DNA from: Tremella fuciformis
Lineage: Eukaryota; Basidiomycota; Tremellomycetes; Tremellales; Tremellaceae
DNA length: 64,000 nucleotides
Assembly: GCA_032768795.1 (NCBI GenBank)
Contig: CP136494.1
Coordinates: 1,550,001 to 1,614,000 of the forward strand
Direction: 5' to 3'
In this document: positions 34,114 through 45,364 of the stretch, piece after piece
Layout: the number at the start of each line of letters is the position of its first letter
Numbering within the stretch: position 1 is the stretch's first letter
Position numbers and translations under genes: made by a program
Notes under the pieces: model-generated
Told to the model about the DNA's origin: nothing
What the model saw: only the letters and a program-made list of their open reading frames with translations
Database searches by the model: none

Positions 34114-36386
34114 GTATCGTGAGGGTTAATGACGTTGATGAACGACTGTAAAGAGGCGATGAGACAGGACTGAAACCGGCGCCGGTTAATGTGATTTCTC
34201 GGCTTCTTCAGCTCGCTCGGCTTCGTCACATCACACCATCCGTCCTACGTCCTGTTACAGTACCCAGTAAGCAGTCCAGATCGCTCCCGCCTGTCCCTCG
34301 GTACAGTTATTCATATATGATGGTCTCGCCTCCGCGTCCGCATGTAGTGCTGCCCTTGCGACCCTTGGTCACTCAGGTGTTGACTCACTGTCGGATTTGA
34401 GCACTTACTCTGCCGGAGCTGAACGCACAGAGAGCCTGTCAGCTTGTTCTGATTCATCATAGCGATTTGCAAACCCAGCAATGTCATCTGTCAACAAGGC
34501 TCGTGTGTATATCATATCCGATGACCTCTACAGCCGCTCAGCAACCGGGGCGGAGGAAAGAAGCAAGCCGTTGTTGAAGGGGCTCGATGCCATAATGGTT
34601 GCTCCCTATCGGCTGCTTCGCTGACCATCCCACTTCGCCTCTTGGTAGCCTTAATTGTCTGGTCTCAAGCTCGACGTGCATGTTCAGTGACAGCAGCCTC
34701 GGAACCAATGACTTGCAGCCATGCCGACTCGCCCCCAACGAGACCGATCGGTGCGCAACAGCACATACTAGCCCTTTGCAACCCTTGCTGCTCACAGCTT
34801 CTATCACGCGATCATCGTAGCGGCTGAAATGAGCTGTAGCTGGTGACAGACGTCAGTCGCAGAGATGTTCGGGGATCTGCATTTCTCCTGACAGGTTGAA
34901 ACGCCGAGCGGTCTGTGCGCGGCCAATCGCTCGTGAGCTCATTGTCCCACACCGTCTCTGGTCCAGAGAGACGATATCGCCCTCTCGAAACCTGCTGGCT
35001 GCGTATTGTGTAGAGAAAGGCTCAGGGTAAGGGCTCTTCTCGCAAAGGGTGTCCGAGACAGTTTCCGCGTTTGAGGTCACGACTATAGCGGTTGTCGCAG
35101 CCTCTTCAACAGTCTGTAGAGGCGATCCCTGCTGAGTCCCGTCCCGTTCGAGACTAAGCAATATCGACGGGGGCGACAAGTTGCCGCCTCGCTGACCTCC
35201 CGTGTCCCGCCCCCGCGCTCCCAATCCTCCGGATATGCGCCGAGAGAGTGTGAACCCTTGACGTGAACGATGCCGAATCGGTTTCCTCCCCATCGTTGCT
35301 CCCCCCCCCCCCCCCCCCCCCACTTTGCCCTGACATACTCACCAGCACGACCTGCTGCGCGTGTTGATCCCAAGCTGAAAGTCGGCTTGGGTGCAGAACT
35401 GCACAGCGCAAAGCAGGAGTCTCCTCTGCCATTTCCGCTGTCCATGTGACGAACGTGGCGATGATCCGTGCGCTCGGCCGAATACTGCATTCCGATCACT
35501 CCTTGTCCTGGTCCACACAGCCATTCCCTTGTCGGCTCCCCTGTCTGCGCAGAGACACAGCGTCCCAGCTGTGTCGAAGCCGCCCGCAGAAGGATCAGAC
35601 AATATAAGATTCAGCGAGGCCCCATCCCCTCCGGCTACAGGGGCCATGCGTTTCATCCTCCCTTCAGCAGCTTGTTCACGCTCACCGCACAATACGACCA
35701 CACACAGACACGACACCGATCTCATCACGCCCATCACTCCTTCACTTTGTCACACGTAACTATAGTGTCCGTCCCCGTCTCTGCTTCGCCGCCCCTTGAG
35801 GATACATATACTGGCCCAACCCCCCTCTCTCCCCTTCTTCCGTCTTTCTTCTTTCTACTCCGATATTGTATATTTCGTTGCTGGCTGTTTTGCGCATCCT
35901 TCTCGATGACCGACGTACCTCTATCGACCTAGCACTTCGTTCTGCTTGTCCGAGTTGACGATCGACCTGACCCGACGCCACCCAGCGTATCGATCGCCCA
36001 TCGGTTGCAGCACCGACCAGTCCAACGTACATGCACCCTGCCCGATACCAAGCTGACTCATAGTACCTACGCCATCGGGTCACAAGTACTGGTAGGTAGT
36101 GACGACCAACGACCACGTCCTCCGCCCCTTCGGTCCGACACGATCACTCCATCCGACCATCGCCAACCCCCGTCGGCCTCTCGAAAGTCCATCGAAGGTC
36201 CATCGAAGGTTGGTCGGGCTCCACTCTACCATGCAGCAGGTATGACAGGACTGACGTGAGGTTTGTCTTCCTCTGTGGTAGATGGATGCTGACATGCAGG
36301 GTAACTGACCTTCGACAACATGCTTCGACCCTCCATGACCTCCGACAGTCCGGATATGTTTTTACAAAGCGTTGCAACGTCCAGAA
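34114..36386. other. Long gene-poor region with a poly(C) run
   Basis: 2.27 kb upstream of the TPR gene with no gene I can support. A minus-strand frame at 34853-35323 contains a plausible-looking stretch (REGDIVSLDQRRCGT) but starts inside the poly(C) tract and has no family resemblance that I recognise. The 35400-36250 part is CT-rich. Direct repeat TCCATCGAAGG occurs twice at about 36188-36210. Confidence 0.35.
35301..35321. repeat. Poly(C) homopolymer, 21 C
   Basis: An uninterrupted run of C on the plus strand. A longer run lies at 53755-53783. The true length may be uncertain because such runs are difficult to sequence. Confidence 0.9.
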
Positions 36387-36490
36387 GCCCGCGTGGTCTA
36401 GTGGTATGATACTTGACTACGAGTTTCCAGCTCGCTAGAGCAGCGCTCGGAGGCATCAAGGGGTCGCGGTTTCGATCACCGCCGTGGGTT
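36387..36490 (+). tRNA. tRNA-Arg (anticodon ACG) with a 32-nt intron
   Basis: Acceptor arms GCCCGCG (36387-36393) and CGTGGGT (36483-36489) pair with two G-U pairs. The D arm contains TGGTCTAGTGG (A box), the anticodon stem CTTGA/TCAAG (36412-36416 / 36456-36460) encloses loop CTACGA plus A, giving anticodon ACG at 36419-36421. The intron 36423-36454 lies at the canonical 37/38 position. T arm GCGGT-TTCGATC-ACCGC (B box). A TTTTT Pol III terminator follows at 36495. The loop CTACGAA equals that of other fungal tRNA-Arg(ACG). Confidence 0.85.
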
Positions 36491-36729
36491 TAGCTTTTTC
36501 TGTGCGTTCTGGAGCGCCTGGGACAGCATTTTTGATGCAGGAGGGTGCTCAGAAGGTCGGGAGGGGGTGGGAGAGGGAGAAACGCAGCTGAGGGGAGTTT
36601 GGGCGCCGTGCGACGACTTGGAGAGGGTGACAGGGTGGCGAAAGTGGAGGCGCGCGTTCGGATCCGGTGCATGAGGTTGAATTTCTGACGAACAGAGGCG
36701 ACTTTTGACTTTTGGGAGTGTTCACGACG

Positions 36730-38170
36730 ATGCCGACTTTGGGACCTTCGCTGCTCTTCGCGGCGGGTTTGACGCTCGGAGTAGGAGCGGGAGTGCTCTT
36801 TCCACGAAAGAAGGAGGAGGGACTGCCGGTTCTCCCGCCGCCGAGCTACAGCAGTCAAGTCACCCAAACGGTCGCCTTGCCCACTGGCAGTGTTCGTCTG
36901 CAGGGGGGTTTCCCAGGTGAGACTAGCGTTCATTTTCTGCGCAAAACGATCATCTGACTCAGCAGGACCTAGTCCCGATGTGCTTCAGAGAACGGCGTAC
37001 ACTGCGGCGTACGATCGTCGCATGCGGCATCCAGCATGGGTGAGCCGGTGAGACTGACAGGAGAAGTGGCTGACGGAGGCAGACTGCCGAGCATCTGACG
37101 ACCGCCTCCTTGGCGCGCACGCCCCAGAAGCCAGACGCTCGACCTGTGCCGCTCGAGGCAGCCCGTGCAGCTGACACCCAACCGCAGGCTTCCCGAGGAG
37201 ACAGGGCGAAGAGCGTGTTCATGGAGGATGAGGGGATCCCGGAGATGTTTCGCGCAGGGTTGCAGGACTGTGAGGTTCTCACATATGGTGTTGGGTGAGG
37301 CTGATCCCAGATTTTCGCAGCGGATACGATCGGGGACATATGTGAGCTCGGGCGGACCGACTCGTGGGGGAGGCGCTAACGAGAAGGGTACCTGCTGCCG
37401 ATGCGAAAATCTCCCAGCAAGCAATGGACGAGACGTTCTACCTCAGCAACATTGCGCCGCAGGTCGGGGATGGGTTCAATCGACACTGTGAGTATTGGTT
37501 CGACGTCCACTGTCAAGCGGGGAACCTGACTGGCAGATTGGGCATACGTGGAAGACTTTTGCCGCAGGCTAACGACCAACTTCGAGGATGTCTATGTCTT
37601 TACGTGGGTAAGGATGGTTTTGCCAACTCCATGCTCATGAATTAGGGTACCGCTTTACCTGCCCGAGCAGCACAGGGATGGCAAGTGGCGAGTAGTGAGT
37701 GAAAAGCTGACAGGATGACACCGCTGACAATGAAGACATACGAAATGATCGGCAATCCTCCCTCGATTGGCGTGCCCACGCATTTCGCCAAAGTCGTACT
37801 CGCTTCTCGCCCAGACTTCAGCTATCCCCAGAGGCCGGCTCCGAGCGATAAGACAGTCACTTCGCCCGCGACACCGAAAGAGCTGGCAATGGGAGCGTTT
37901 GTGCTGCCGAACAAGGAGATCCCAGACGAGGCGGATTTGCGGACCTTCATCGCGCCCGGTATGCTGTTATGGTCTCCATATCCGACAACAGCTGACAGTT
38001 CAGTGGAAACGGTTGAGCGTGCTTCCGGTCTGCAGCTCTTCAACGCCGATCTGAAGCAGAAGTCCAGGCAGCTCTGTGCGGTGACGCAGTGTCAGGTCGT
38101 TGTACGGCGCTTCGACGACACAAGGAAGGAGATCAATGGCAAGGGAAAGAAGCAAATCACCCAAGCGTGA
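36730..38170 (+). CDS. NUC1: Mitochondrial DNA/RNA non-specific nuclease (endonuclease G type)
   Basis: Starts MPTLGPSLLFAAGLTLGVGAG, a hydrophobic membrane/targeting segment. After several 40-50 nt introns the protein shows AYDRRMRHPAW, AEHLT, EGIPEMFRAGLQDYFRSGYDRGHM with the catalytic DRGH motif, PAADAKISQQAMDETFYLSN with the metal-binding Asn, WAYVEDFCRRLT, TYEMIGNPPSIGVPTHF and PVETVERASGLQLF. These are the ordered blocks of the beta-beta-alpha-metal nucleases Nuc1/EndoG. The protein sits in the mitochondrial inner membrane or intermembrane space, degrades mitochondrial nucleic acid and can act in programmed cell death. Intron acceptors at 37281-37382 were placed to restore DRGHMVPAADAK. 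Downstream neighbour is a BRO1 gene on the same strand. Confidence 0.92.
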
Positions 38171-38621
38171 TTGAATATACATTCAGCATAGCATATCGAT
38201 CGTCATTCATTGTACATATCTGAAGCCTCACTGCCACTTCGTATTCCATCATCATGCATGGTCGGTTCGGTCCATACTTGGCTGTAGGGATGGCCCGTGA
38301 GTCCAGCTCAGTATGGTTTACGCCAGCCCCGTCGATATCATCGGACATGATAGCCGTCTGACAATCCCCCATAATGAGCTCGATGAGCACTTCTCAGCAA
38401 CCAGCTACTATCCAGTGGACCGAGATCTCACACCTCATTCCCAGCTACCACGGCTTTGCCAAGAGTGAGGAAGATGAGCCGTCTCAATACCCAGGAGTCT
38501 TGCACATTCTCTCTTAGGCATGCCCCCACTTTGTACCCCACCCTGTTGTTCTCGGCAAGGTCTTGGCGGACAGCCGAAGTCACGACCTCTTTGACATTGT
38601 ACATCTTCTGGCGAGACAAGC
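38171..38621. other. Intergenic between NUC1 and the BRO1-domain gene
   Basis: Short spacer with no recognised gene; a minus-strand frame at 38428-38631 has no motif and overlaps the expected promoter. Confidence 0.4.
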
Positions 38622-40152
38622 ATGCCCCCATACCTCTATCCCCTCCCCAGCACCTCGCTCATATCCTTCTCTCAGATCCTGCTCGACCCCTCGGCTTCGC
38701 ACGGCACAGACTTGAGCGATGCGACGGCTGCCAGGACCAAACTTCAGCTGGCCCTCAAAGCCTCGGCAACGGAAGACCCCAATGCTTCGGCGCTGGCAGT
38801 GATCGACGTGAGCCACCAGACGCGTCGAGTCAAGATGGTCTGACCTGATCAGGCAGTCCAGGGCTACCTGCCATACCTCAGAGGTATCATCTCCTGCCTC
38901 GACGCCGACGAGGTGCTCTTCAAATCCGACCCTTCCTTTCCTTGGCGGTCCTCTCTGACACACTACGGCATCGGGTCCGCCCCTATGCTTGCCTACCCCT
39001 CGATCCACGCCGAGCACCTGTTTGTGCTTCTCACATACTGCCTTGCCCTGTCCAACTATGCGCACTACGTTCTCGGCACCCTGCCACCTACCGGGCCGAC
39101 GCCTGGGACGAAGGCTCGCCTGACTGACGAGGAAGAAAAGCGGATGTCGGCAGGGCTGGCCAGGGCTGTCGACCTGCTGTCGCAAGCGAGCGGCGTGGCC
39201 GAATGGACTGCAGAGCATGTGATTCCTGCTGTTGATGCGGCAAGGGTGGCTTCGGGCGGGCGAGTCGGCAAGACGCGCTGGCCGGTCGAAACCGGATCGG
39301 AAACCTTCAGAGGACTGGCAATGTCAGTGGGCGCCCCGTGCAGTCTGACTCGACTGACAATCAGGATATGCTTGGCCGATGCGCATGCCACGGCGATCCG
39401 CAGGCTTCTCCTGCCTGTTGTCTCACATTATCTCTTCGCGCCATCCGGACCACCTCTGCCGCCGAATCACCCCTCCCCCTCGCTGCTCGCAAAGCTGCAC
39501 CTTCATGTGGCTTCCCTGTACAGCTCTGCTCAGGCGCTATTCAAAGCTCATGCTACTACCGATGGCTCGGGGTCGTCACGAAGACGCAAGTCGGACACCC
39601 AAGAGGCCGAGAACGCGGAAGGAGAGGTCATCGCGCCACTCAAGAGATATCTGAGGAAAGAAGCGCTGCTCGCGTCGGCATCGGCACACAGATGGCTCGG
39701 TATAGATGCGGGAGAGAACGGCAAGGGGCAGAAAGTTGGCGAAGCTCTTGCCTTGCTCAAAGAGGCTCAGAGCCGGCTCACGGATCTGGAAGACACCAAG
39801 ATGCGAGAGAGAATGAAAGGCTTGAGCATGGGGAAAGGTGGAGAGCACAAGAAGGAGCTGAGAAAGGCGAGGAGAGGGAGAATCGACCGGGAGATTGAGG
39901 AGAGCGCTGCGTATATAAAAGCATACAAGGGGATCAACGAGACCGTGAGTCAGCCGTGCGTCGCCACGAGCTCACACTCAGGTCGCCTTCCAGCCTGTTC
40001 CGGCTGTATCCACGCTGACGATACCTTCTGGTCGACCGATCTTCGGTAGCAAAAAGTATATCCCGCCAGCGAGCAAGATCGTGGCCTCTACCTCGAGCGA
40101 GTCGGATGCCCCTACCGACGAACAGTATGCAGGCAAAGGCAACTACTTCTGA
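38622..40152 (+). CDS. palC: BRO1-domain pH-response regulator, PalC/Rim23 type
   Basis: Four exons (38622-38807, 38853-39322, 39365-39944, 39982-40152) give 468 residues. The start [20 protein letters not shown] and the helical segments [41 protein letters not shown] and [21 protein letters not shown] match the BRO1 fold in its short PalC form. The ending [23 protein letters not shown] is also typical. PalC bridges ESCRT-III and the Rim/Pal alkaline pH signalling complex at the plasma membrane. Assignment to PalC rather than Rim20/Bro1 rests on size and the VAFQPVP tail. No YPxL-binding V domain is present. Confidence 0.75.
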
Positions 40153-40208
40153 AACCGAAAGCGTGTTTTCCTGCATACGGGCTTTTCGTTACCACACGAG
40201 CGATACTG

Positions 40209-40618
40209 TTACGCGGTCGTTGCGGGTCTGACAAGCCCGACCGCTCCTGCGGACAAGCCCCGAACCAGTTGTGCGCCACCATCTCTCTGCTTCATCCACA
40301 CCGGGACTTCTCCCTCGCTCCGTCGCCGCATCTCACCGCCCAGAACGCATACCATACGCCTCGCCTCGTCCACTGCGTCTTCGAGCTTGTGCATATCGTG
40401 CATGTGAGCAGCGGCACCACCGTATTCGAGATCGTTTGCACTGTCGGCGCGAGTCTGCTCGAGGATGGTCATTCGGCGGTGTAGCTCGAGCAGCCACTGG
40501 TTGTGGGCTAGCTCAAGGTCGGGTGGCGTGAATGCTGCGTGTCAGGATGGGCCTCTACGTGAACGGGCAACTCACGACGCAGGTCGGTCTGGTGTTCGCG
40601 GATCAGGAGAGTTGACAT
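40209..40618 (-). CDS. Small helical protein, unrecognised
   Basis: Two exons (40576-40618 and 40209-40534) give 122 residues with a clean 41-nt intron (GTGAGT...CACGCAG). The protein begins MSTLLIREHQTDLRPFTPPD and continues LELAHNQWLLELHRRMTILEQ, then a helical middle (MHDMHKLEDAVDEARRMVCVL). It ends in a Gly/Ala-rich tail. I do not recognise a family. The intron splice restores a single frame over the whole length, which supports it as a gene. Its stop lies 57 bp from the PalC stop on the other strand (convergent). Confidence 0.6.
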
Positions 40619-41088
40619 GTCGACGGCGTGGGTTTGTTTGAAACGAGTCGGCCGTTGCTGAAGGAGGAGTCAAGAGGACTCGATGAGCAAGCAGACGAGG
40701 TGCTTGTGAACGCTTATGTATTCCTGCCAGCAGACACAAGACGTGGGTGGCTCGAGGAGGGGCACTAGATGAAAGCTGGCGTGAAAGGACTGTCTCCCTG
40801 TCGTGACGCGAGAGGGGCTGGGCTCCTTTGCAATCCGTGTGGTCTCTTTTCCATAGCGTCTGGGCGACTAGGGTGCACGCACGTAAGGAGATGCGTGTCA
40901 TGCGCGAGAAGGCCAGTGGAGGTAAACACTCCGGAAGAGGGTAGCAAAGAGCGTGGCGATCGGTTGATGCCTTCCTCTTTCGGTCATGAGTAGATCGATG
41001 GTCTCACGCATTGTCCCGAAGTCGCTGGAACGCTATATCTCTGCGGAGCTAGACTTCTTGATCTTAGATCCAGCGAGGTAGCTCTTGA
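40619..41088. other. Intergenic, nothing recognised
   Basis: Contains the promoter of the small gene at 40209-40618 and the 3' region of the HUA1-like gene. No further gene supported. Confidence 0.45.
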
Positions 41089-42405
41089 TTATCGGAACAT
41101 GCGGCCAACTCCTCGACAATCGCGACATCGCCCTTCGTCGATGCCGAGAAAATTGTACTCGCGCCCGTCGCCGCCACATCGCATACAGAGAGCGCCTCCT
41201 AGTTGCGGATGACCAGGTGGCAAGACCAGCGCGCCCGGCGGCGGCATGCCATACGTCTTGTGCACGAAGATGGGGTTACCTCCTTGAGGCGAAGGATACC
41301 CCGTAGGAAGTCCAGGCGGTGGTATATGAGACTGTCCGGGATACTGGTGCCATTGCGGCTGGGGTGTCTGGCCGGGCTGAGGAGGCAAGTGGCCGTATGG
41401 ATTCGCTGGCGGTGCGGGCGAGTGCTGGATTGGCGGTGGAGGGGGAGCGAGGTTGCTCTGCGATGGGTGCATGGGCACGGTCGGCCGGGGCGGCATATGG
41501 GCCGGCAGCGACTGCTGAAAGTTGGTGGCGGCAGTGGTCGATTGATTCGCCCCTGGTCGCCTTGCGAGAGTGTACGAGTGCGCCATTGCCGATGTGTACG
41601 GCTTGGCGTACTTTTGCCAGTCTTTCTTGCACGGATTCGAAGGATCTGCAGCCTTGTACCCAGTATTGTTGCCTCGGCATCAGCTTCGGCCCACGCCGTA
41701 TCTCCAATACGAACATTTGGTGCACCAGTGGTCCTTGGGGTATATGAGGATCTGGCCGTTTCGCAACAGCGGACGACCAGGGACGGGGGCTTCGGTGGGG
41801 CTCATGTCGACCTCGTCCGCCCCGGAAACTGCAGAGGGCTGCCGTGCAGGTAGAAGCGGAGGACTTGGGCGGCCTCCAGGCGGCCCATTGCCTACAGGTG
41901 TAGGAACCGGTGAGGGACTGGTCGAATTGAGGCTCGGATGTTGCGGAGGAGGCAGCGGTGGTACCGGGTACCGCCCGGTCGTCTGGGGAATGAGAAGGCC
42001 GCCCGTGACATTGGGAACGATCCAGCTGGGGTCCTGATTGGGCGCCTGCAGCTGCTGTTGCTGCGAGTACCGAGGGTAGTGCCCGTCTCCCACTCCCGTG
42101 AGATGATGCGTCACTCCAGACGGGTCCAGGAAAGGGTTCTGAGCCGGCGGCGGTCCCTGCGGCGCGGCATGCTGCTGCTGCTGCTGCAGATGATCTGGCA
42201 TCGGCGGGGGTCCTGAGAAGTCTGGCCGGCTCGGGCCCGCTTCGAGATGATGTTCGCCCTGCGCTGGGTTGGCACTCGGGGTATACGCAGGCGGGGGCTC
42301 ATCGGGAATAGCTGTGTCCAACGAGTCGGCGCGAGTCGGGCTGGTATGAGGCGCTGGTCGTCCAGGCGGAGGCCCAGGGGGCGAAGCGTACGTTGAGGTC
42401 ATCAT
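41089..42405 (-). CDS. HUA1: HUA1-like proline-rich zinc protein
   Basis: Two exons (41715-42405, 41089-41672) give 424 residues. A Pro/Gln-rich N-terminal half contains PPPAYTP-type motifs. Then comes ILIYPKDHWCTKCNNTGYKA, ADPSNPCKKDWQKYAKPYT and, after a second Pro-rich segment, the C-terminal CMRCGGDGREYNFLGIDEGRC and CRDCRGVGRMFR. The paired CxxC groups resemble a DnaJ-type zinc finger, and the split arrangement matches yeast Hua1, a cytoplasmic protein linked to Rsp5 and actin patches. The intron donor GTTCGT at 41714 was chosen because it restores CTKCNNTGYK. An in-frame ATG at 42540 is an alternative start. PPxAY elements would suit binding to a WW-domain ubiquitin ligase (inference). 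Confidence 0.82.
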
Positions 42406-43234
42406 GCACGTCGACCGAGGTGCTCGTCGTTCGTGGGTGATTGCTGCACAAATCAATGTCGGTTCATATTGAGGCGGTGACATATGTCGAAGTTCGACTT
42501 GGCCCCGCACAGCAATCTCATCCCTGATCCATCTTTCCATTGTGCACTTCTGCGTCTACAATTGATACAGTCCCTGCTGATCCGTTCGCTCTTCTCGATA
42601 CGCTAGTGAGCCCGGCCTTGTAGTCGCGGACGCAGAGACCCGTCTCTCACGCTTCCTCGCTGACCTCGCTTGCCCGTCAATCCTCGGCCCGGGGTCTCGC
42701 TCTCATCTAGGCCCCTGCTGGCAGCAGAGCAGGTCAAGAATGCGTTGCTCAGAGTCGGCAGACGTTCTGGGGCGGCACGGATAACATCACCGCCACACGG
42801 CTCAGGAATGTGCGACGACCGCTCGAGCCATGAACCCATCTTTTCTTTGACGGAGAGCGTGCCGTACACAGTGCAATGCGAGAACAGCCCGACCTCCTTC
42901 CGATATGACCGTATACGCAGCTGCGACTCTGCTGGTCACCGGCAATCCAGAGAATGACACAGAAGATCCCAAGGCAAGACGTAGTGAACCTCAGCAACGA
43001 TGTTCGACTGCAGAATGGCCGAGTTAGGTTTCCCGACAGGCCATCGCAAGATCTTCTGCACATCGACATCCGGGTGATTTATACCTCGGCTATGGAGAAC
43101 GCCAACGGACGTGCGCAGCTGCATCTCAACGAAGCCTACGTCCGAAAACCACTCACCAGGTATCATTCGGTGCATCCTAACTGAAAGTCGTGTCTATACT
43201 GCAAAGGTAGCGCCGGTGTCTCAAGCTGATTGTT
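42406..43234. other. Intergenic, nothing recognised
   Basis: Upstream of the HUA1-like gene. Small frames on both strands lack motifs or a splice pattern that I can support. Confidence 0.4.
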
Positions 43235-43260
43235 GCCTCTTCGGTGTAGTGGTAGGCATT
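43235..43260 (+). pseudogene. 5'-half-like tRNA fragment
   Basis: GCCTCTT-CG-GTGTAGTGGTAGGCAT has the order acceptor 5' strand, positions 8-9 and D arm with a good A box, and closely resembles the split tRNA-Arg half at 46338. No matching acceptor 3' strand or T arm follows within 150 bp; instead a CATCTT-type microsatellite begins at once (to about 43287). Confidence 0.5.
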
Positions 43261-44010
43261 CATCTTCACCTTCATCTTCATCTTCGTGATCGGCCTCCAT
43301 CGACGAACAACCCGCTTACGACTCGCAATACCCAGTTCTCGCATGCGGTCACCGCCGACTAGTATCATACGGTACCCGCTTTACACAATTGTTCGCATCC
43401 TTACTTCTCCAACACCTTTCCACCCGACGGATCACTGTCCTGGCGACCTCCCCTCCACGAACAACACGCTTCTCGCCGTCGCTCACACCGACTACGAGTG
43501 GCATGGTCATTGTGCGCCCTCCTCGCCTGACGCGATTCGTCATCGCCAGCCGACCGAGCGATGCCCGCAGACTTGCCCTCCGCCCTCTCTTTCCCAGAGA
43601 CACACACCCTCGCATCACACAGCCATTTCGGGATCTCCTTGACCGGTAACCACCCACCCGCGCTGCGGGTCATAAACGGGTTGCCGTATATCATCTCAGC
43701 CGCTGCTGGCGAGCTCCCCATTCCCCAGAGTGCTGGCCACACCGTTCTGCCCCATGCTACAGCTATTGACGTCAACGCAAAGAAGAGTGGATGTTCAGTC
43801 AACAGTAGATGGTCTTTCAACGCCACAACGCCACATCAGGTCAAGACTCCGCCAATGTCGGTCACCCGGGCGAACGTGACGGGTATCAACTACGCCACAT
43901 GTTTCAGAACAGAGCAACGATCAATTATGCCACGAACAGTGAAAGCGCCTCTGCCGCCTTATAGCCAGCGATGCGACAAGGCCCACCCGCCATGTTTTCG
44001 ACAGCTCATC
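43261..44010. other. Left flank of the decayed gene-family array
   Basis: Starts with short CATCTT/CACCTT repeats (to about 43287). Frames are open on both strands over 43401-43826 and 43561-44055 but show no motif; the plus frame runs straight into the first decayed family copy. Confidence 0.35.
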
Positions 44011-45020
44011 ATGCCGGTGTACGACGCCGCAACCCTCCCATGGCATTCCAGATAGCCTTGCCTTGAGCGAAACGCTGGAACATCGACACTATCAGGCTTC
44101 ATGACGGTCAGGTCAACATCCCCGGCAAGGCCCCGCAGGACCTCCTCCCCGTAACTGTCAAGGCCATCCAAACAGCAGCGATGAAGGGGGCCTATCGAAG
44201 CGCCAGACTCTACATCGAGCCGGAGTTCTGCGCGCGGGAGCCACAGGCTTGGCGACACATGCAGCACCTGACGGACGCGCTACATGGTCGAGTCGGAACG
44301 GATCGTATTTCGACGCCCTGCTGGGACACGTTGAAGCGCAGTCGACCGGATACACCATCATTGGCCTCAACGGAAATGCCACATCCAACAAGAGCCGCGA
44401 CATCATCGACTCCGCGGCGGCCTTTTGTCGCAGACTGGGCACCAACACTACCTGGATAAACGAGACGAATACGGTACATGCCAACGGGGAGGACCACTGG
44501 CTGCCACCGGACGAGGAGGACTTCTGGCTTGGGGCGAGGCCGCGCAAGGTAATCCGGTTGATCGTACCTCTCACCAAGACCTAGGAGGCTCGGGGTCCCT
44601 GTCGTCCCAGTCGGCAAAGATCTGGTAATTGCTGCTTTGGACAAAATCATGGGGTTGGAGGGGGTCTTGCAAACGCAGGACGTTGTGCTCGTTGTCTCTG
44701 GGGTCAGGTGAGTCGAGAGCCACATCACGAAGACAAAAGATACACAGTTTCGTTACATAGTATCTCAAACCACATCATTCCATCGTATCGTACCAATGTG
44801 GCGGTTCCAATGGACATTGCGGACGACATCTACGCCGTTTCTAAGCGCATCGACGAGATCCTTGCGGTATACAGTCGAGGCGTGATCATCTCCTGGGTCG
44901 TCGAGAACATCGACTATGTCTTGTGCAACCCATCGGATTTCCAGGCCATGTACGCCATTTGCACGTATCCGGCCATAGACTTCCCACCCGTGTTCGCCCA
45001 CAATGCTCATCCTCGAAACT
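44011..45020 (+). pseudogene. Decayed copy A of the unrecognised family (full copy at 52281)
   Basis: Begins MPVYDAATLPWHS then stop, versus MSLYDAATLLLTR in the open copy. It continues in shifted frames: GAYRSARLYIEPEFCAREPQA, LTDALHG, then QSTGYTIIGLNGNAT, RRLGTNTTWINE, and after an unrelated ~125-bp stretch (about 44580-44705) RYTVSLHSISNHIIPSY, RIDEILAVYS, VLCNPSDFQAMYAICTYP and PVFAHNAHPRN. At least two frameshifts and one stop are needed to follow the homology. This covers nearly the full N-terminal 330 residues of the family. Confidence 0.75.
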
Positions 45021-45029
45021 TGGACGCGG

Positions 45030-45360
45030 AAGGAAATGGTCAATGGGAGACGTCAACCGACGCCGAGAAGCGTCTCGGCGAAGGTCCCATCAGAGTACGA
45101 CACCAAAGCAAAGGATACACAGTCTCTTTCCATCGAATCCTCGACCATCTCATGCCATCTTTCTGCTCCATCATCGCGGTCCCCTGTAAGAGCGCCAGAG
45201 ACATCACCGCCTGTTCCGAGAACATCAAAGAAATTATCGACACCTATAATCGTGACACCGACGTCCCGGGCAAGGTGACGAACATCCGGACGACAGAGAT
45301 GGACGAACTCATTATCTGCGACTCCTCGGACCTCCAGGCCATGTAAGCCATTTGCACGTG
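45030..45360 (+). pseudogene. Partial decayed copy B of the same family
   Basis: Joined directly to the end of copy A. Reads GQWETSTDAEKRLGEG, KGYTVSFHRILDHLMPSFCSI, CSENIKEIIDTYNRDTDVPG and IICDSSDLQAM then a stop. Matches only the middle of the open copy (from CVQWETPGDAKHIV to CDPSDFQIM). Confidence 0.72.
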
Positions 45361-45364
45361 TCCT

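Noticed and set aside
32816..34122. Long frames on both strands overlapping the TPR gene
   Set aside because: High-GC shadows of the real frame; Arg/Gly/Pro-rich with no motif.
34853..35323. Minus-strand frame starting in the poly(C) run
   Set aside because: Its start is a glycine run produced by the homopolymer and no family resemblance was found.
36387..36490. tRNA-Pro reading of the intron-containing tRNA
   Set aside because: The D arm resembles tRNA-Pro, but canonical intron removal gives loop CTACGAA with anticodon ACG; a Pro anticodon would need a non-canonical intron.
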